From NCBI RefSeq assembly GCF_900112225.1, contig NZ_FOLD01000006.1, forward strand, positions 1-64,000: DNA of 64,000 bases. Reading direction: 5' to 3'. The notes beneath the pieces are model-generated. The model worked only from the letters and a program-made list of their open reading frames with translations. It searched no databases and was not told where the DNA came from. A program made the translations under genes and the position numbers. Below are positions 8,626-17,991 of this stretch, piece by piece (the stretch's first letter is position 1; each line of letters begins with the position of its first letter). The stretch is from Massilia yuzhufengensis (GTDB lineage: Bacteria; Pseudomonadota; Gammaproteobacteria; Burkholderiales; Burkholderiaceae_D).

Positions 8626-10257
8626 CTAGCGAAGCTGGATGCGAACAGGATGGCCACTGCCAGGCGCCAGGGCATCGGTGGCCTGCTGGCCGTCGATCGT
8701 CATGGCAGAGAGGAAGCGGGTTGTATGGTTTGGACGGTCGTAGACGACATAAGGACAATGATGCCCAGCCTGCAGCATCTGGCCAAAACGGAACAGCGTG
8801 CTGGCCGGCGACAACCCGATGAAATGAACTTTGGAAGCGCGCATCCCGTCCTGGACCGCCGCGATAGCCTGCCTGGCAATCTCATTAAATTGTTCGAGAT
8901 CGTCGGGGTGCCCAATACAGGACAGATTCGGATGGGCAGCGCGGATGCGCACCCAAGGAATGGCGCCGGACTTGACTGCCGCATCGAGCTCCAGCGGTAG
9001 TGCCTGGTCGTCCGCGGTCGCGGTCAACTCGAGCGTCAAGAGCACTTCGCTTGCGCGGCCAGCGCCCGCTCCCTCCAGGTAGAACGCTCCCCTTGGCTGC
9101 GGTGTCGCACCCTCCTCCCAGCGCCAGGTGCTGCGATGACGATGGTACTGGAAGACCTCGACCCTTCTCGCCTCACCGACAATACGGCCGGCAAGAAGCA
9201 GTACTGGGACCGTATGCAAGGGGAAGACCGACAGCACGTCGAAGTGATCGTCCTGGTCCTGTGGGGTGCCGAGTTCCCGCACGAACGCATCCAGTTCACG
9301 CGCATGCTCGTGCAGCAGGTGCCGCCAGAAATCTGGTTGATCACGGTCGTCGCGCTGCGTGCGCCGAATCGGATAGCGGACAGAAGGAAGGCAGGCAAGG
9401 CCGCGATCCAGCATCGCTTGCCGGATTTCACGTTCCGACGCCTGAGACCAGGCGCCGGCGACGTTACCGAGCACCGCGATCGCCTTCGAACGGGGGAAAG
9501 CAAGGCCATCGAGCGACCTGCGCACGATTTCTGCATGCTCTCGACGCATGTCGCGCAAAACTGGCACAGAATAGCCATCCGGGTCGATCCTGTCGATCAG
9601 GCGATGGTGCTGATCGCACATTAACATGACATTTTCCGGGTCGGCCGACAGCCGATGCGAATTCGTTGGGCAGCCACGCGGCCCATCCTCATCGGAAGCA
9701 ACGATGTGAGCCAGGTAGCCAGCCGCGGCTAATTCGGTCGTTAGCGATGTCCGTCCAAGGTCCACACCGCACCCACGAAACATGCAGCGACCGGCGGCGT
9801 CGTGCCAGACGCGCCGCCCTCCTGCGGGCGGTAGCGGCTTACCGCGCCCTGTATCGAACAATGCTGACCTTGCCTTAAACCACTTCCTGAGATCGTCCTT
9901 GTCCGTCCCAAGTGCACTTACACTCCAACGAGGATCAGGCGTCGCGTGCCCCTGCAAAGCACTTTCGGCCACTTCGACCCGGCGCAGCCGATCTGCCTGA
10001 GCAATGAGTCGTAAGGACTTAACCGAGTGCGGACCTGGGTCCGCCGGCCACAATTCGCTGGGACGGCTGTCATCATAAAATGCGCAGCGATGTTTGGCAT
10101 AGACGATTGTGACCAAGCATTTCTGCTTGTGGCAGTCCTTCAACCACACATCCAGGTCGTCATCATCCAGGGTGCGCTGTTTAGATATCGGAGCCGTGCC
10201 TTGAAGGGGAGCTACGATCAGACCCTGCTGTAAAGGTGAGACTGCGTTTGTCAACAA
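8626..10257 (-). CDS. cap5: Cap5-like HNH-SAVED effector nuclease of CBASS
   Basis: The 543-residue effector has an HNH nuclease domain (about residues 145-225): Cys pair C158/C163 in RCMFRGCG, H184 in YLAHIVAS, and PENVMLMCDQHHRLID with N209 and H217/H218. The C-terminal SAVED domain (about 335-520) has VSVFP-like and VHFIGLSPASTLFRFGQ motifs and ends in YVVYDRP. Binding of the CD-NTase product to SAVED is expected to switch on non-specific DNA cleavage. Unusually, about 130 residues precede the HNH domain, which normally sits at the very N-terminus of Cap5. The start is one of two adjacent TTG codons (10257 or 10254) behind AGGAGA; no ATG occurs before residue 159. It is the first gene of the CBASS operon. 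Confidence 0.88.
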   Translation of the reverse strand: MLTNAVSPLQQGLIVAPLQGTAPISKQRTLDDDDLDVWLKDCHKQKCLVTIVYAKHRCAFYDDSRPSELWPADPGPHSVKSLRLIAQADRLRRVEVAESALQGHATPDPRWSVSALGTDKDDLRKWFKARSALFDTGRGKPLPPAGGRRVWHDAAGRCMFRGCGVDLGRTSLTTELAAAGYLAHIVASDEDGPRGCPTNSHRLSADPENVMLMCDQHHRLIDRIDPDGYSVPVLRDMRREHAEIVRRSLDGLAFPRSKAIAVLGNVAGAWSQASEREIRQAMLDRGLACLPSVRYPIRRTQRDDRDQPDFWRHLLHEHARELDAFVRELGTPQDQDDHFDVLSVFPLHTVPVLLLAGRIVGEARRVEVFQYHRHRSTWRWEEGATPQPRGAFYLEGAGAGRASEVLLTLELTATADDQALPLELDAAVKSGAIPWVRIRAAHPNLSCIGHPDDLEQFNEIARQAIAAVQDGMRASKVHFIGLSPASTLFRFGQMLQAGHHCPYVVYDRPNHTTRFLSAMTIDGQQATDALAPGSGHPVRIQLR

Positions 10258-10864
10258 ACTCTCCTATGATTTTCGGCAACTCTTTCGCGAATCCATATAT
10301 GGCAGGTTTTCGCAATATCAATAGGCTTCTAAAAAAACGTTCACGTTGACGACAGCGTACAGCCAGCGTCCAAGCTTGCGCGTCAACACATCGAGCGCAA
10401 CGATGAAGGAGCGCAGTTGACTTCCCCTACCTCATGGGGTTGCAAAGTACTGTGGGCTCCGAAACTCAGGGACGAAGACCAGTGCGGAACCCTGATCTGC
10501 AAATCCTTGAAGTGAAGGTAGGAGTCAATCCCATCCCCGCAACTCAGGCTGCTGCAAAGCCTGTTACCGCCGTAGCAGAGTTTTACGTAGGTAAGCTGAC
10601 CTAGAACGCCAGCTTCGATAAGTACTAGCCAGCTTCGATCGGATCGACTATCAATCTTGAGCGGTCTTAAGGCTACCCTCGTTGGACCGCTTAATCTAAA
10701 AGAAAAGCTCGCCGAAGCGAGCTCTCTTCAAAACCGCAAAAACGCAGTTTCCAGCGGGAAACCCTACTCCCACTCAATGATTAATGGATAAGCTAAGTAA
10801 CTGAAACATCATGGTTTTTCCAAGACGGAGCTCATCCATACCATGAGCGATACCATTGGCCGGA
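10258..10864. other. Intergenic junction between the defence region and the ppsA operon
   Basis: The 607 bases hold the CBASS promoter region (AT-rich, 10258-10330). A minus-strand fragment of about 10327-10430 reads FIVALDVLTRKLGRWLYAVV and is unassigned. The ppsA-side terminator lies at 10706-10723. Bases 10764-10787 on the minus strand read PLIIEWE-stop, resembling the last residues of GMP synthetase (GuaA), a gene whose 3' end is a known island integration site. None of these fragments is an intact gene. Confidence 0.4.
10706..10723 (-). terminator. Rho-independent terminator, minus strand
   Basis: A perfect 7-bp stem (AGCTCGC/GCGAGCT) closes a TTCG tetraloop when read on the minus strand and is followed by TTTCTTTT. 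It would end transcription coming from ppsA, about 140 bases downstream of its stop. Confidence 0.8.
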
Positions 10865-13324
10865 CTACTCCTTGGCCAGCCTGTTCCAGGTATCGATTAC
10901 CGAATCGGGATTGAGCGACATCGACTCGATTCCCTCAGCCACCAGCCACTCCGCGAAGTCCGGATGATCCGACGGCCCTTGCCCGCAGATGCCGATGTAC
11001 TTGCCTTGAGCGCGGCACGCCTTGATCGCCATCGACAGCAGCGCCTTGACGGCCGGGTCGCGCTCGTCGAAATCCTTGGCCAGCAGCTCCATGCCGGAAT
11101 CGCGGTCCAGGCCCAGAGTGAGCTGGGTCAGGTCATTGGAACCGATCGAGAAGCCGTCGAAGAACTCAAGGAAGCGCTCGGCCAGGATCGCGTTGGACGG
11201 CACTTCGCACATCATGATCAGACGCAGGCCGCCTTCACCGCCACCTTCGCCGCGCTTGAGGCCATTCTTGGCCAGCAGGTTCACGACTTGCTCGGCCTGG
11301 CCCAGGGTGCGCACGAACGGGATCATGATCTCGACGTTGGTCAAGCCCATGTCGTTGCGCACGCGTTTCATGGCGGTGCACTCCATCTCGAAGGCTTCGG
11401 CGAAGTCTTCGGCAAGGTAGCGCGCGGCGCCGCGGAAGCCCAGCATCGGGTTCTCTTCGTCCGGCTCGTAGCGCGAACCGCCGATCAGCTTCTTGTACTC
11501 GTTCGATTTAAAGTCCGACAGGCGCACGATGACCGGCTTTGGCCAGAACGCCGCCGCGATGGTGGCGATGCCCTCGGCCAGCTTGTCGACGTAGAAGGCG
11601 CGCGGCGAGGCATGGCCGCGTGCGACGGATTCCACCGCTTTCTTCAAGTCGGCATCGATGTCCGGGTACTCGAGGATCGCCTTCGGGTGCACGCCGATGT
11701 TGTTGTTGATAATGAACTCGAGCCGCGCCAGGCCGACCCCGTTGTTCGGCACCGACTGGAAGTCGAACGCCAGCTGCGGGTTGCCGACGTTGAGCATGAT
11801 CTTCGTTTTAATCGGCGGCAGTTCGCCGCGCGAGACCTCGGTGATCTCGGTTTCCAGGATGCCGTCGTAGATGCGGCCTTCGTCGCCTTCGGCGCACGAC
11901 ACGGTCACGAACGTGCCGTCCTTGAGCACGTCAGTCGCATCGGCGCAGCCTACGACTGCCGGCACGCCCAGTTCACGTGCGATGATCGCCGCGTGGCAGG
12001 TACGCCCGCCGCGGTTGGTGACGATCGCCGCGGCACGCTTCATGACCGGCTCCCAGTTCGGATCGGTCATGTCGGCTACCAGCACGTCGCCCGGCTGTAC
12101 GCGTTCCATCTCGGAGGGATCGCGAATGACGCGCACCGGACCGGCGCCGATCTTCTGGCCGATTGCGCGGCCGCTGGTGAGCACCGTGCCCGAGCCCTTG
12201 AGGCTGAAGCGCTGCTGCGAGTCGGTGGCCTTTTGCTGGGATTTGACGGTTTCCGGACGCGCCTGCAGGATGTAGAGTTTACCGTCGCGGCCATCCTTGC
12301 CCCATTCGATGTCCATCGGGCGGCCGTAGTGGTTCTCGATGATGACGGCGTACTTCGCCAGCTCGACGACTTCGGAATCGAGCAGCGAGTAGCGGTTGCG
12401 CATCTCGATCGGCACGTCGACGGTTTTCACGGAACGGCCGGCTTTCGCCTCGTTCGTAAACTCCATCTTGATCAGTTTCGAGCCGATGTTGCGGCGGATG
12501 ACCGCCGACTTGCCCATTGCGAGCATCGGCTTGTGCAAGTAGAACTCGTCCGGGTTGACGGCGCCCTGCACCACGGTCTCGCCCAAGCCATAGCTGGAAG
12601 TGACGAACACCACGTCCTTGAAGCCCGATTCGGTATCGATCGTAAACATCACGCCGGAGGCGCCGGTATCCGAGCGCACCATGCGCTGAACGCCGGCCGA
12701 CAGCGCCACTTCGGCGTGCGTGAAGCCCTTATGCACGCGGTAGGAGATCGCGCGGTCGTTGTAGAGCGATGCGAACACATGCTTCATCGCCTCTAAAACG
12801 TTGTCGATGCCGACCACGTTCAGGAAGGATTCCTGCTGGCCCGCGAACGACGCGTCCGGCAAGTCTTCCGCGGTGGCGGACGAGCGCACGGCGAACGACA
12901 TTTCGCTTTCCGAGCCGGCCACCAGGGTATCGTAATAGGTGCGGATCTCCTGTTCCAGGCGCGGCTGGAAGGGCGTGGCGACGATCCACTGACGGATTTC
13001 AAGACCGGCGGCCGCCAGCGAGCGCACGTCGTCGATGTCGAGGCCTTCCAGGCGCGTGGCGATACGCTGGCCGAGCGATGGGCCGCCATCGAAACGATGG
13101 TCGAGGAAATCGCGGAAGGCGTCGGCCGTGGTGGCGAAGCCGCCCGGCACGCGCACGCCGGCGCCGGCCAGCTGGCTGATCATCTCTCCCAGCGAGGCGT
13201 TCTTGCCGCCGACCGACTCGACGTCGGTCATGCGCAGGTTCTCGAACGAGGCGACGTACACACTCCTTGTCCCATCGGCCGCCGGATGGGGCGTGGTCAC
13301 CCCGATATTGAACAGTTCAGTCAT
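10865..13324 (-). CDS. ppsA: Phosphoenolpyruvate synthase
   Basis: The 819-residue protein makes PEP from pyruvate, ATP and water, the entry to gluconeogenesis during growth on acids or aromatic compounds. The N-terminal ATP-binding domain begins [15 protein letters not shown]. The swivelling domain carries the phosphohistidine motif [15 protein letters not shown]. The C-terminal TIM barrel has [27 protein letters not shown] and [11 protein letters not shown]. The ATG at 13324 was chosen over an upstream start because GGGAAG precedes it and the family N-terminus begins there. The gpx stop lies 37 bases upstream, so the two genes probably share a transcript. No ppsR-type regulator gene is adjacent. 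Confidence 0.95.
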   Translation of the reverse strand: MTELFNIGVTTPHPAADGTRSVYVASFENLRMTDVESVGGKNASLGEMISQLAGAGVRVPGGFATTADAFRDFLDHRFDGGPSLGQRIATRLEGLDIDDVRSLAAAGLEIRQWIVATPFQPRLEQEIRTYYDTLVAGSESEMSFAVRSSATAEDLPDASFAGQQESFLNVVGIDNVLEAMKHVFASLYNDRAISYRVHKGFTHAEVALSAGVQRMVRSDTGASGVMFTIDTESGFKDVVFVTSSYGLGETVVQGAVNPDEFYLHKPMLAMGKSAVIRRNIGSKLIKMEFTNEAKAGRSVKTVDVPIEMRNRYSLLDSEVVELAKYAVIIENHYGRPMDIEWGKDGRDGKLYILQARPETVKSQQKATDSQQRFSLKGSGTVLTSGRAIGQKIGAGPVRVIRDPSEMERVQPGDVLVADMTDPNWEPVMKRAAAIVTNRGGRTCHAAIIARELGVPAVVGCADATDVLKDGTFVTVSCAEGDEGRIYDGILETEITEVSRGELPPIKTKIMLNVGNPQLAFDFQSVPNNGVGLARLEFIINNNIGVHPKAILEYPDIDADLKKAVESVARGHASPRAFYVDKLAEGIATIAAAFWPKPVIVRLSDFKSNEYKKLIGGSRYEPDEENPMLGFRGAARYLAEDFAEAFEMECTAMKRVRNDMGLTNVEIMIPFVRTLGQAEQVVNLLAKNGLKRGEGGGEGGLRLIMMCEVPSNAILAERFLEFFDGFSIGSNDLTQLTLGLDRDSGMELLAKDFDERDPAVKALLSMAIKACRAQGKYIGICGQGPSDHPDFAEWLVAEGIESMSLNPDSVIDTWNRLAKE

Positions 13325-13361
13325 CCTAGCTTCCCTTACACGTTGTTGATTCTGTTCGCAG

Positions 13362-13919
13362 CTACGCGAGCTTGCCCAGCTCGCGCTCGACCGCCTCCAC
13401 CAGCACCGGGTGATCAGGCGCGAGGTCGGGGCTGAAGCGTGCAACGACGCGGCCGTCGCGTCCGATCAGGAATTTTTCGAAGTTCCACAGCACATCCGAG
13501 GGCGCGGCCTGCTGGTAGCCATAGCCGGCAAGTCTGGCCCGCATGGCGCCGTCGGCAGGATCGATCGCTTGCGGCTGCAGGCGCGTCAGCGCGCCATACA
13601 GCGGATGCCGGGCGGGGCCGGTCACCGCAATCTTCTGCCCGAGCGGAAAATCGACACCGAAGGTGGTCTCGCAAAACTGCGCAATCGACTCGTTATTGCC
13701 TGGCTCCTGTCCGCCAAAATCATTGGCGGGAAAACCCAGCACGACCAGGCCGTCGCCGCGGCGGGCCGCGAACATCCGTTCCAGGCCCTCGTACTGCGGC
13801 GTGAGACCACATTGCGACGCCACATTCACCACCAGCACGACCTTGCCGGCATAGGCGGCCAGCGTAGCTTCGCTGCCATCCATGAGCCTGAACGGTATGT
13901 CGACGATCTGCGTTTCCAT
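13362..13919 (-). CDS. Glutathione peroxidase family protein (Cys type)
   Basis: This is a 185-residue thiol peroxidase of the glutathione peroxidase family. It has the peroxidatic cysteine C37 in [13 protein letters not shown]71 in [13 protein letters not shown], and WNFEKFLI with W145/N146, together the usual catalytic group. It reduces hydroperoxides with glutathione or thioredoxin and is cytoplasmic (no signal peptide). It is the first gene of a probable operon with ppsA and is divergent from the hemerythrin gene, with a perfect 8-bp dyad between them. Confidence 0.92.
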   Translation of the reverse strand: METQIVDIPFRLMDGSEATLAAYAGKVVLVVNVASQCGLTPQYEGLERMFAARRGDGLVVLGFPANDFGGQEPGNNESIAQFCETTFGVDFPLGQKIAVTGPARHPLYGALTRLQPQAIDPADGAMRARLAGYGYQQAAPSDVLWNFEKFLIGRDGRVVARFSPDLAPDHPVLVEAVERELGKLA

Positions 13920-13985
13920 ATTTGATGCTCCTCTCCGGTTGACGATATTGCCGATAACTTGTGAACCTATGCTACCATTTTGCTA

Positions 13986-14006
13986 GACACTTTAGTCAAA
14001 AGTGTC
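13986..14006. promoter_or_regulatory. Perfect operator-like dyad between gpx and the hemerythrin gene
   Basis: GACACTTT, a five-base centre and AAAGTGTC form a perfect palindrome. Its inner 19 bases (13987-14005) have the ACA-N13-TGT form seen at seven promoters of the catabolic cluster and share CAAAAGTGT with the P450 site. It ends 22 bases before the hemerythrin start codon, a position suited to repression. Confidence 0.6.
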
Positions 14007-14028
14007 ACGATTAATGGGAGACGAGAAT

Positions 14029-14496
14029 ATGGCAGCGCATACCGAAGAAGCATTCACCTGGTCCGATCGTTTCCTGATCGGCCACGACGCCATGGACGCC
14101 ACGCACCGTGAGTTCGTCGACATCGTCGGCGCCATGCTCTCGGCTCCCGATCATGAACTCGGCCGCCTGCTCGATACCTTCGCGGAACACGCTGAACGCC
14201 ACTTCGAGGAAGAGCGCCAGTCGATGCTCGCAACCGCCTTCCCCGCCGCGCAATGCCACATCGACGAGCACCAGGCCGTGCTGGCGTCGGTGCACGAAGT
14301 CCGGGCGCTGCTGGCCGGCGGCGGGCGCGAGCCCACCTGCCGCGCCCTTGCGCGCGAACTAAGCCGCTGGTTTCCCGCGCACGCCGACTACATGGACGCT
14401 TCGCTCGCCCAATGGCTGGTGAAAAAGCGTACCGGCGGCATTCCTGTCGTGCTGCGGCGCAACGCTTGCGCCGGCGCGCCCGTGGAGACGAGCTAG
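14029..14496 (+). CDS. Hemerythrin-domain protein
   Basis: The 155-residue protein consists of one bacteriohemerythrin domain, which binds O2 at a di-iron site. Ligand-type residues are in order: H19 in GHDAMDATH, H26, H58 and E61/E62 in HFEEE, H77 and H81 in HIDEH, H118 and D122 in HADYMD. There is no signal peptide or extra domain, so it is a soluble single-domain form. The start at 14029 was preferred over an upstream TTG-type frame because GGGAGACGA precedes it and the family begins near FTWSD. It may supply or buffer oxygen for the oxygenases encoded next; that link is inference. Confidence 0.88.
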   Translation: MAAHTEEAFTWSDRFLIGHDAMDATHREFVDIVGAMLSAPDHELGRLLDTFAEHAERHFEEERQSMLATAFPAAQCHIDEHQAVLASVHEVRALLAGGGREPTCRALARELSRWFPAHADYMDASLAQWLVKKRTGGIPVVLRRNACAGAPVETS

Positions 14497-14558
14497 CCTT
14501 CACACCGAAGCGGTGCTGCCATGACAAATAAATCGACACATCCGCATCCATTAGTTGA

Positions 14559-14580
14559 ACATACTTCGTATTTGTGTACA
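14559..14580 (+). promoter_or_regulatory. Promoter/operator of the Rieske dioxygenase genes
   Basis: The dyad ACATACTTCGTATTTGTGT (ACA-N13-TGT) overlaps a good sigma70-type promoter: TTGAAC at 14555-14560, a 16-base gap and TACAAT at 14577-14582. The start codon is 31 bases further on. A protein on the dyad would block RNA polymerase. Confidence 0.6.
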
Positions 14581-14612
14581 ATTAAAGTGCGGGCAAAACA
14601 AAGGAGACAAAG

Positions 14613-16010
14613 ATGCACCAGAATGCCGAAACAAGACTGCGGGACGGGACCAGGATCTCGGACCTGATCAACCACGAGACACGCGAAGTCAAGGTACGTA
14701 CCCTCTCCGATCCGGAGCTGTACGAACTGGAAATGGAGCGGATCTTCGCCAAGACCTGGATCTTCCTGGGCCATGACACAGAAATCCCCAACAAGGGCGA
14801 TTTCATCACCCGTGACATGGGTTCCGATGCCGTCATCGTCGCGCGCGACCGCGACGATCAGATCCACGTCTCCCTGAATGTCTGCCCGCACCGCGCGATG
14901 AAGGTGCAGACACATGACGCCGGCAACACCAACGTCCACATGTGCATCTACCATGGCTGGGCGTTCAAGCCGAACGGCGACTTCATCGGGGCGCCGGTCG
15001 AAAAAGAATGCATGCACGGCCACATGACGCCCAAGGACCAGCTGGGGCTGAAGAAAGCGCGCGTCGCCCTGTACGGCGGCCTGATCTTCGCCACCTGGAA
15101 CGTCGATGGCCCGACCCTCGAGGAATTCTTTGGCGACGCCAAGTACTACTTCGACACCCTGTTCCTGCGCACCAAGGGCGGCCTCGAGGTCCTCGGCCCG
15201 CCGCAGCGCTTCCGCCTGAACGCCAACTGGAAGACCGCCTGCGAACAGTCGGCGGCCGACGGCTTCCACACGCTCACCCTGCACCGCTGGCTGGCCGAAG
15301 TCGGGCCGTATGCAAAGAAGCCGGACGCCGAGGGCAAGGGCGCCGACCTGTCGCCGGAGATGTACGGCAGCGAAGTGTGGACCGATCATGGCCACGCCAT
15401 GCGCTGCATCGACCTGGACCGCAAGATCGTCCGCCTCACCGGCAAGAACCCCGATGAGCTCTCGCCCGTCGAGCGCCTCACCGCCCTGCCGCCGCCGGGC
15501 ATCACGCCCGAAATGATTCCCGAGCTGCTCGAGCGTTTCGACGACGGCCAGCTCAAGCTCATGTCCTGGCGCCCCCCTCAGGTCGGCGGCTTCTTCCCGA
15601 ACGGCCTGTTCGAATTCATCTACCTGCCGCAGCCGGATGGCACGATCGTGGGAGCCTGCGCGCTGCATGCCTACATTCCCAAGGGACCGGACAAGCTCGA
15701 GTTCATGAACTGGATCTTCGCCGAGAAGGACACGCCGCCTGAACTCAAGGCGCGCATGCTGCGCCAATCGGTCCAGATGCTCGGCACCTCGGGCATGGTG
15801 GAGATGGAAGATTCGGACACCTGGCCGCACCAGACCGAAGTGGCCAAGGGCGTGGTCAGCAAGACCATCACCCTGAAATACCAGGCGAAATTCGACAAGG
15901 GCGCTCCCGAAGGCTGGCCGGGTCCGGGCCATGTGGGCGACGGCTTCACGAAAGACGACACCCAGTGGGCATGGTGGAAGTACTGGCACGAGCTGATGAC
16001 CGCAGAATGA
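14613..16010 (+). CDS. Rieske ring-hydroxylating dioxygenase, alpha subunit
   Basis: The 465-residue large subunit inserts O2 as a cis-diol into an aromatic ring. The Rieske [2Fe-2S] motif is C91-P-H93 with C111-x2-H114 (CPHRAMKV, CIYHGW). The catalytic mononuclear iron site is D216-x2-H219-x4-H224 in DGFHTLTLH, with a third carboxylate near VEMEDSD (D400). Length and layout are those of the biphenyl/cumate/diterpenoid group. The ATG follows AAGGAGA. The beta subunit follows after 41 bases, but no ferredoxin or reductase is adjacent; candidates lie at 43.1 kb and 36.0 kb. The natural substrate cannot be read from sequence; a DitA1-like role on an abietane-type ring is a hypothesis. Confidence 0.93.
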   Translation: MHQNAETRLRDGTRISDLINHETREVKVRTLSDPELYELEMERIFAKTWIFLGHDTEIPNKGDFITRDMGSDAVIVARDRDDQIHVSLNVCPHRAMKVQTHDAGNTNVHMCIYHGWAFKPNGDFIGAPVEKECMHGHMTPKDQLGLKKARVALYGGLIFATWNVDGPTLEEFFGDAKYYFDTLFLRTKGGLEVLGPPQRFRLNANWKTACEQSAADGFHTLTLHRWLAEVGPYAKKPDAEGKGADLSPEMYGSEVWTDHGHAMRCIDLDRKIVRLTGKNPDELSPVERLTALPPPGITPEMIPELLERFDDGQLKLMSWRPPQVGGFFPNGLFEFIYLPQPDGTIVGACALHAYIPKGPDKLEFMNWIFAEKDTPPELKARMLRQSVQMLGTSGMVEMEDSDTWPHQTEVAKGVVSKTITLKYQAKFDKGAPEGWPGPGHVGDGFTKDDTQWAWWKYWHELMTAE

Positions 16011-16051
16011 GCAGTCAGCCCGAACCCCGACAATACCACCAGGAGACTCAC

Positions 16052-16621
16052 ATGGAACGAAATCCGCTCGAACCGACGCCGCTGCCGCCTTCGGTGCGCG
16101 CCAACCGGGTCGCCATCGGCAGCCAGGTCTACAACGACATCGTCGAATTCATGTACGACGAAGCCGAATACTTCGACACGCTGCGCCTGCGCGACTGGCT
16201 GGCCATGGTCGCCAAGGACATCGAATACACGGTGCCGCTGCGTCATACCCGCGCCACACGCGACCAGGACAAGTCGATCGTGCGCACGGTGCAGCACATG
16301 TTCGACGACTACCGCTCGATCACGCTACGCGTGATGCGCGTGATGGACACCCGCAGCGCCTGGGGCGAAGACCCACCGTCGCGCACCAAGCACATGGTGT
16401 CGAACATCCGGGTCTACCGTACCGACAAGGAGAACGAGTTCAAGGTCCACAGCTATATGTTGCTGACCCGCAACCGTTTCGACAACGACAAGTTCGACCT
16501 GGTCCCCTGCGAGCGCCACGACGTGATCCGCAAAACCGAGGAAGGCTACCTGCTGGCGCGGCGCGAGATCATCATCGACCAGGCGGTACTGGGCACGCCG
16601 AACCTGGGCATCTTCCTGTAA
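16052..16621 (+). CDS. Ring-hydroxylating dioxygenase, beta subunit
   Basis: The 189-residue small subunit has the SnoaL-like fold and stabilises the alpha3beta3 hexamer without bound cofactor. Family features are YDEAEYFDTLRLRDWLAMVA, the MVSNIRV strand and the C-terminal ARREIIIDQAVLGTPNLGIF. The ATG at 16052 follows AGGAGACTCAC; an earlier in-frame start lies inside the alpha gene. It is translated together with the alpha subunit and followed directly by a strong terminator. Confidence 0.93.
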   Translation: MERNPLEPTPLPPSVRANRVAIGSQVYNDIVEFMYDEAEYFDTLRLRDWLAMVAKDIEYTVPLRHTRATRDQDKSIVRTVQHMFDDYRSITLRVMRVMDTRSAWGEDPPSRTKHMVSNIRVYRTDKENEFKVHSYMLLTRNRFDNDKFDLVPCERHDVIRKTEEGYLLARREIIIDQAVLGTPNLGIFL

Positions 16622-16645
16622 GCCTGCACCTTCGCACAAGGAAAC

Positions 16646-16676
16646 AAGCCCTGCGGCCGTACCGGCCGCAGGGCTT
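16646..16676. terminator. Strong bidirectional terminator between beta subunit and Bcr/CflA gene
   Basis: A 14-bp perfect stem (AAGCCCTGCGGCCG and its complement) encloses a three-base loop, with A/T-rich flanks on both sides. It separates two convergent genes. Confidence 0.85.
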
Positions 16677-16729
16677 TGTCATTGGTGCTCCGGGACCAAG
16701 GCGCGATGCCTCGGTGATCTTCGTGAAGC

Positions 16730-17929
16730 CTATTTCGACAGCCGCGCCGCGAGCAGCGTGCCGAGCCCGGCGCACACGAACAGGGCGGCCGCACCCAGCG
16801 CCAGCGACAGGAGCGATCCCCACAGCAGCGGCGCCAGGACAGCCGCGATGAATGCATTGAATCCGGTCTGCGCGAACAGTTGCACCGACGACCCCATGCC
16901 GCGCCGCGCGGGCACGCAATCGAGCGCACGGATGGCCAAGGTCGGGATGGCGAGCGACATGCCGATATTGAATACGGCCACATACAGCACATACCACACC
17001 GGTTCGGGCGGGGCGGCCAGGCACACGGCGAGGTTGTACAGCGTCGCCGCCGCCATCAGGCCGAAGCCGCCGAGCAGCGTACGCCGCACCGACCACCGCA
17101 CCGCCATCCTGCCCGCCAGTGCCGAGCCGCCGACCAGCCCGAGCGTCGCAGGGCCGAACAGCCAGAGGAAATCGGTTTCGCCCAGGCCCAGGTGCTGCAT
17201 CAGGAACACTGGCGCCGACAGTACGTAGATGAAAAAAGCACCGAACATCAGCGCGTAGGCCAGCGACCAGGCCATGAAGGCGCCGTTGGCCAGCAGCGCG
17301 GCGTAGCCCTGCACCAGGTCGGCGGCGCGGAAAGGCCGGCGCTGGGCCGGCGGCAAGGTCTCGGGCAGGCGCAAGGCGACTGCGAGAAACAGGGCGGCCG
17401 CCATCAGCGCAAGGAACAGGAACACCGACCGCCAGCCGAACGCGAGCTGCAGGGCGCCGCCGGCCAAGGGGGCAATCGCGGGAGCCACGCCATACAGCAT
17501 GACTACCTGCGACATCATGCGCCGCGCGAGCGGGCCGTCGTGCAGGTCGCGCACGACGGCCCGCCCGATCACGATCCCGGCGCCCGCGGAAAATCCCTGC
17601 AGCGCGCGTAGCGGCCAGAGTTGTTCGACACGGGTTGCAAACACGCAGCCGAGCGAGGCTGCTGCATAGACAGCCAGTCCGGCCAGCACCACCCTCCGCC
17701 GCCCGTACGCGTCGGAAACCGCTCCGTGCCACAGGGACATGAAGGCGAAGGCTGCGAAATAGACCGAGATGGTCTGCTGGAGCGCCACCCGGTCGGTATG
17801 CAATACCCGCTCCATTTCGGGGAAGGACGGCAGGTAGGCATTGATCGAGAACGGACCGAGCATCGCCAGCCCGGCCAGGATCAGGGTGATGCCGAACCGG
17901 CCGGGCGCAGCGGTGGCGGCGGGGCCCAC
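16730..17929 (-). CDS. Bcr/CflA-type MFS efflux transporter
   Basis: The 399-residue inner-membrane protein has about twelve hydrophobic segments and an early MFS signature (SVYFAAFAFMSLWHGAVSDAY, GRRRV). MLGPFSINAYLPSFPEM near the N-terminus is typical of the Bcr/CflA drug-resistance subgroup. It would export a toxic substrate or intermediate by proton antiport. It is the last gene of the long minus-strand operon starting at the DUF1302 gene, 62 bases after the quinone-reductase-like gene. Confidence 0.88.
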   Translation of the reverse strand: MGPAATAAPGRFGITLILAGLAMLGPFSINAYLPSFPEMERVLHTDRVALQQTISVYFAAFAFMSLWHGAVSDAYGRRRVVLAGLAVYAAASLGCVFATRVEQLWPLRALQGFSAGAGIVIGRAVVRDLHDGPLARRMMSQVVMLYGVAPAIAPLAGGALQLAFGWRSVFLFLALMAAALFLAVALRLPETLPPAQRRPFRAADLVQGYAALLANGAFMAWSLAYALMFGAFFIYVLSAPVFLMQHLGLGETDFLWLFGPATLGLVGGSALAGRMAVRWSVRRTLLGGFGLMAAATLYNLAVCLAAPPEPVWYVLYVAVFNIGMSLAIPTLAIRALDCVPARRGMGSSVQLFAQTGFNAFIAAVLAPLLWGSLLSLALGAAALFVCAGLGTLLAARLSK

Positions 17930-17991
17930 CTAGCGCCGCATGCCGAGGACGGCGGAGGGTTTGTGTCCCTGGCCTGTTGCCATGTCGGGGT

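Noticed and set aside
10856..12796. A 646-codon open frame on the plus strand opposite ppsA
   Set aside because: It is the antisense shadow of a well-recognised, highly conserved gene in high-GC DNA; its translation is Val/Asp/His/Arg-rich without any domain.
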